Source of the DNA: Cloeon dipterum
Taxonomy: Eukaryota; Arthropoda; Insecta; Ephemeroptera; Baetidae
Reading direction: 5' to 3'
NCBI RefSeq assembly: GCF_949628265.1
Contig: NC_088790.1
Coordinates: forward strand, 5,522,545 to 5,586,544
DNA length: 64,000 bases
Positions 59,672 to 64,000 of this stretch are shown here, piece after piece. A program made the position numbers and the translations under genes. The notes below the pieces were generated by a model. The model was not told where the DNA came from. It saw only the letters and a list, made by a program, of their open reading frames with translations, and searched no databases. The stretch's first letter is position 1. Each line of letters begins with the position of its first letter.

Positions 59672-62600
59672 CGCGCCTCCGCTCGCTGGACCACGAACAA
59701 GCAGCGATCCAACAGGTGCGCCCCGCCCGCCATCTGGCCGCCACCGCGGCCGCCCGACGGCCCCCAACCGCCCCCTGCTGCCGCGCCGCGGGAAAAGCCG
59801 GCACTGCCGGAAAATGCGTGGGAAATTCGCCTGGGGAGTAGCGCTTATTTCTAGCTCGGCCGTTGCATTTTCACCTCTGGACTTTAGGTAAGGGATATTC
59901 TTTGTTTCTTCTGTCCCTCGTGTTATTTACGGAATATATATGGGAGGGAAGCACCGCATGCGTTTGTTTTTGAAACTCACAAATTTCGGTCTCTCCTTAA
60001 ATATTTGTTTTACATTTGGAAAATTTTCTCTTTATGAACGGAACTGTCCTAAAAACCCGATTAATAAATAAATAAAAAATACGGTTTAAATGCTCTGGCC
60101 GAGAAGTGAAGAAGTGTGAGAGTACTATACATATACATTTTTAAAATTCGACATTCATCCGCAGGCGTTGGTTGTTCAAATTTTTTTGACCCTTTGCATT
60201 TGGTCACCAATTATTACCTCAATTTCTCAATGACCTACATTAATTTTGCCACGAAATAATATATCAGAAATATGACAGTTCAAACCACTCATAATAAGTG
60301 GGATTGTTCAAAAAAAAACTTTTGAATGGAGTGTTTTCCCAGAAAATTCGGAAGCTGTAAGAATTTGGCAGAAATAGGATGATTTTAGGAGTGTTGTACC
60401 CTTCCAACAAACAATACAAAGCCCTTATTAGTGTACGAAGCAGCCAATAGATGGTGCCAGCGGTTATTATCAATCATAAGGAGCTTCCGCTGCGATTTCA
60501 GACTCAATCCTGTCACTACGCTATCTTCAATTAACATGATTTCTCATGATGCGTAGAAATAAAAAAAACCAGTCCAGCCAATCTCCGCGAGTAGAACCGT
60601 CCACAAATATTTAATTTTTTTCGATTCTTCGGGGATTGGCTGGACCGATTTTTAGTTTGATCACATCACAAAAAATCAATGTAAGTGAAGGGGCAGGATT
60701 GAGTTTGAAAACGCAGATGTGCTTTAAAATCGAAATTAACCACTTGCGCCTTCTATTGGTGGTTGCAAACACTAAGCTGAATTTTAATTTATTTCAAAAT
60801 TAATTGCGTAGATTACACCAAGACATGCAAACAATGTTTTTTTTCTAAAAGAGACAAAAATAAAAGTGAATAAAACGAGTTCTATATAACGGGCTGCAAA
60901 ATGAACCAGTAAAACCTGAATAATAATTAAATGCTTTACTTAAATACCAACCACCAGACTTTCAGTCTACCGAATTTTGTGTCAGTAATTTCCCCAAAGA
61001 ACGTCAACATCATGCTAATGGCAAATTTGAGCCAAAAGGCAGCAATAAAGAGAGGCTGAATTCTCTGAAGCGCGCCTATATATGTTTCCTCTAGTTCTCT
61101 CAGTGGAGGGAGGCAAAACTCTAATTGCAAATACGGCCGAAAGATATTAGAATGTGCCGTGCCTTTTGTGGAAATTGCAACATTAAAGGGAAGTGAGTGA
61201 AAATATAACAAATTGACAGTGAAATCGTCCATTTCTCTCATTTGAAAGATGTATTTCGGGAAAGGAATCATAAAGACCGTGTTTCAAACTGACAAAAACG
61301 GAGAGTATTTTGTTGTACTGCCTAATTTTTTAGCGATTCATTAAAATTTTGATTCTGATCTTAAAAAAAAGTTTGCAGTGTCTACACCACAATTATTCCC
61401 AAACCGAGCGGCCCCTTGAAACGACTTTATTCAAGTCGATCATGCGAAAAAAAGGAAGGCAAAAGAAAAATGTTTTTGCCAGTCTAAAATTCGCAACTCG
61501 TTGAGGCGTGTCTCCGAGCAGTAAATATCGCCGGCAGCTCTAGAGTTGTTTCCTTTGTGAAAACAGACAGCCCAGCACTTTCGTCTTCTCTGTGGCAAAG
61601 AAAACGCGTGCCTGCTGCTCCTTTCTCTTTGGGACAAAAAAGCGCGGCCGCTAGAAAAACGCATGTTCGCACTGCCCCAGGGAAAATCCATCGGGCGCGC
61701 CAAGCAAGCAAACAAACGCTGGCACAAGCAAATCGGCTGTTTTTGTTTCTGCCAGTGCCAGCCGGAATGGAAACGCGTAATAATCGCTAATGGCTGCGTA
61801 ATTATGCGACTAACTAAAGGCCAATCAAAGCGAGTCTCCCCCTCGGCTTGGAGCGTCTCCAAAAACGCGCCTTTTCCTATTAGACCTGACTTTACGCGCC
61901 CGAATAAAAACGACCTAAGCTCTTTATCTGCTTTCAGACGTTAGTTGCGACTTTAATTAAAATTTCCCGTCGGCAGACGAGTAAATTTTGAGACCGTAAT
62001 ATCGTCGTCGCGCGATGGCACATAAAAAAATCATAGAGTTGCCGGTTGTTGACTTTTATGACCAATTTTTTTCGTCGCATAGACCAAAATTGTCAATGAA
62101 GAGCGGCAACATAAAGTCTCGATTTCAGTGATTTTTTTTCTTTCAAAAACAATTTTCAAGAGTGTTTTACATTGACCGAGAAAGTAATCATTTTAATGGA
62201 AGGAGTGCGAGATCAGAGCGTGAACACTATGCATTTTATGCGTGCCCTGCAGAGTCGTGACGACTTCCGGACTGCGTTTAACCTTCTCGAATGGAAAAGT
62301 AATCACCCGCCACAAGAGAAAGGCGGCAGGAATACTTCCCCAACCCGAGTCGATCGACGATCCGATTAACAGATATGTAAGCGGCACGACAGCCCTCCAG
62401 ATCGACGCACAGCCCCAGCATCTTTGCCTTCCGGCCCAAATGATGAGCATTTTCAATTCATCCTATACCCTTTGTAGTGATTTTGCCCTCGGCACCTTCG
62501 TCAGACCATCGCGTCGGAGCAAAAATATCATTTCTTTTGGTATTGCAACTTCAAAAGGAATGTTGTGTGGTTTTATAATTTATAGACTGTTATTCAAAAC

Positions 62601-64000
62601 AAAAATTGTCGATTTAGACGTTCTTTTCGTGCACCGTTTATGGTATCATTCATTCTCCTAACGTGCCATATAGGGCATTGAATTTCAAACGGTTTTATCG
62701 CAAAAATAACAATGAATTTTTATTCTACGCCAAAAGCTTGCCACAGTTACAATTATATGTTACAATGAAAGTTTCCATCGCAATTCGCAGTGCTGCTGCT
62801 GTTCTTTAATTGTTTCTGCACTGTATTTTTTCGCAAAATAGTAATCCATTTTCAAACGCTTTTTTATTTGTTGCAAAATATATGGTTTTAGACGCTTTAG
62901 GGGTTTTGACACATATTTTAGCTACTTTTATATATTCATCGAATAAAATGGCAAATTTTCAAAATAAAATCCTATCCGAAATTGCAATAAAATGACATTT
63001 TCAGTAGGTGTTTAGAAGATTTGGGCAGTTTAAGACGGTTATTTATGAGCTTAACATGGTTTAAAATTGCATGATTCATGCTTATTTGATCGTCCCTTGA
63101 CAATTGGAAGTTAAGAAAAAAAATAATCTATCGTTTACAATTCACAGCCCTTTTTTTCATTTTTCCTTTTGAAGACAAATACGGAAATACGTCTTCATTT
63201 TTCACTAATTCTCTTGGAGATTTTCTGTCGTTATAAAGGTTCAAAATTCAAATGAAAGTATTTTCTGAGTATATAGGAAAAACTAGATGATCAAGGATAT
63301 ACTAAAAAAATGTCATTTTTAATATAAAATAAACCATTACCACCTACCCTATGCATATTTTTTGCGTTCACAGCTGAATAAGTCAGAGGTTATTCTAACT
63401 ACTTGAGGATAACGATTTATTCATTGCATTTAAGTAGAAGTTGAAGTAATTTTAACTTGGCTATACCACATCTAACCATTCCACACGAAATTAAATAGAA
63501 ATATCGCAGCCATATTCAAGCTAAATCAGAGAAATGCTCGTTTTCAGGGATGGAAGGTAACAAATATGAATGAAAGCAAGCTCTAATGGCAAGCACCTCA
63601 TTCATTCAAGCCTCTTTTCTGCTCAAAAAGCAAATTAGCGTTTATTTGAAAGAAATTTACATCAGTCTTGCTCGTAGAGTAAAAGAAATCGTGGTGAAAT
63701 AACACATTGAGTGCGTTTTTACTCAAATAAGAGATGTTGCTTTTGAGCGCAGGTGTGTCTTAAGCAATTCGTTTTGTTTTATTATACTTGTTTGATCCCA
63801 AGTATTCACTCAGGTATTTAATGAATGTGTGTACGCAGAGAGTGCGGAGTGTGAAATAAAGTGAGTCAATCTCTAGCAGCCAAACTGAGCAGTTCATTCC
63901 TTTTCCTACCCGGCCACCTCGCAACACCTTCATTTAAATACCAAATTGTCATTTAATATTTTTCAAAAAGTATACTTTATTTAGGAATTTTTTAAAATCG
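59672..64000. other. No gene recognised (downstream flank)
   Basis: Apart from the foldback at 60,424-60,778, no exon chain or recognisable domain is found. A GC-richer frame at about 62,242-62,460 (plus) has normal-looking composition but no ATG, no recognisable family and no clear splice partners. GC-rich stretches near 59,700-59,860 and 61,600-61,900 may be promoter or CpG-type islands. Confidence 0.5.
60424..60778. repeat. Foldback element, family C copy 2
   Basis: The left arm (TTATTAGTG, CCAATAGATGG, GCTGCGATTTCAGACTCAAT) is matched inverted by the right arm (ATTGAGTTTGAAAACGCAGA, CTTCTATTGG, AAACACTAAG), with a further inner pair around AGCCAATC/GATTGGCT. The total is about 355 bp. 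There is no coding capacity. It is the same family as 43,585-43,909. Confidence 0.8.

Noticed and set aside
61440..61862. 140-codon minus-strand frame
   Set aside because: Lies over a GC-rich island with long open frames on both strands; composition is random (many W, C, Q, R) and no homology is recognised.
62242..62661. 140-codon plus-strand frame with coding-like composition at its start (RKAAGILPQPESIDDPINRY)
   Set aside because: No ATG in frame at the start, no family recognised, and the second half degenerates to AT-rich hydrophobic sequence. Worth a database search but not supported as a gene.

Overview
This is eukaryotic nuclear DNA from an insect or other hexapod. The window is AT-rich, and its genes have many short exons joined by introns with GT-AG borders (one has a GC donor). 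The classical six-cysteine odorant-binding protein at about 26 kb is an insect-type family. Retention of FANK1-like and TMEM200-like genes argues against a strongly reduced genome such as Drosophila, but the species cannot be named from sequence alone. All gene models were built by hand from exon homology, splice borders and reading phase; no transcript evidence was available.

Layout. 1-5,596: no gene recognised. 5.6-31 kb: a compact block of eight confident genes. In order they are a winged-helix/nucleoside-phosphorylase fusion (+), LAMTOR4 (-), gephyrin/cinnamon (+), TRMO (-), a C16orf87/UPF0547 zinc-ribbon protein (+), TECPR2 (-), an odorant-binding protein (+) and FANK1 (+). The first seven alternate strand strictly, so they form alternating tail-to-tail and head-to-head pairs. 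A weak, possibly Kunitz-like secreted peptide ORF lies between LAMTOR4 and gephyrin. 33.4-58.4 kb: one TMEM200-like two-pass membrane protein gene (-) spread over 25 kb, with introns up to about 15 kb that hold several dispersed repeat families. 58.4-64 kb: upstream flank of that gene, carrying a 1.2-kb inverted-repeat element with two internal 27-bp tandem arrays and five TATCGATA boxes, then a foldback element and sequence without a recognisable gene.

Function. The genes are mostly unrelated housekeeping functions: Ragulator/mTORC1 signalling at the lysosome (LAMTOR4), molybdenum cofactor synthesis (gephyrin), tRNA t6A37 methylation (TRMO), autophagy and ER-exit trafficking (TECPR2). FANK1 and the odorant-binding protein suggest tissue-restricted roles. 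No operon or dedicated multi-gene system is evident. The least explained structures are the 1.2-kb element beside the TMEM200-like start codon, a 49-bp duplication of the TECPR2 C-terminal LIR-coding segment inside its own gene, and three or more dispersed repeat families in the 35-61 kb region.
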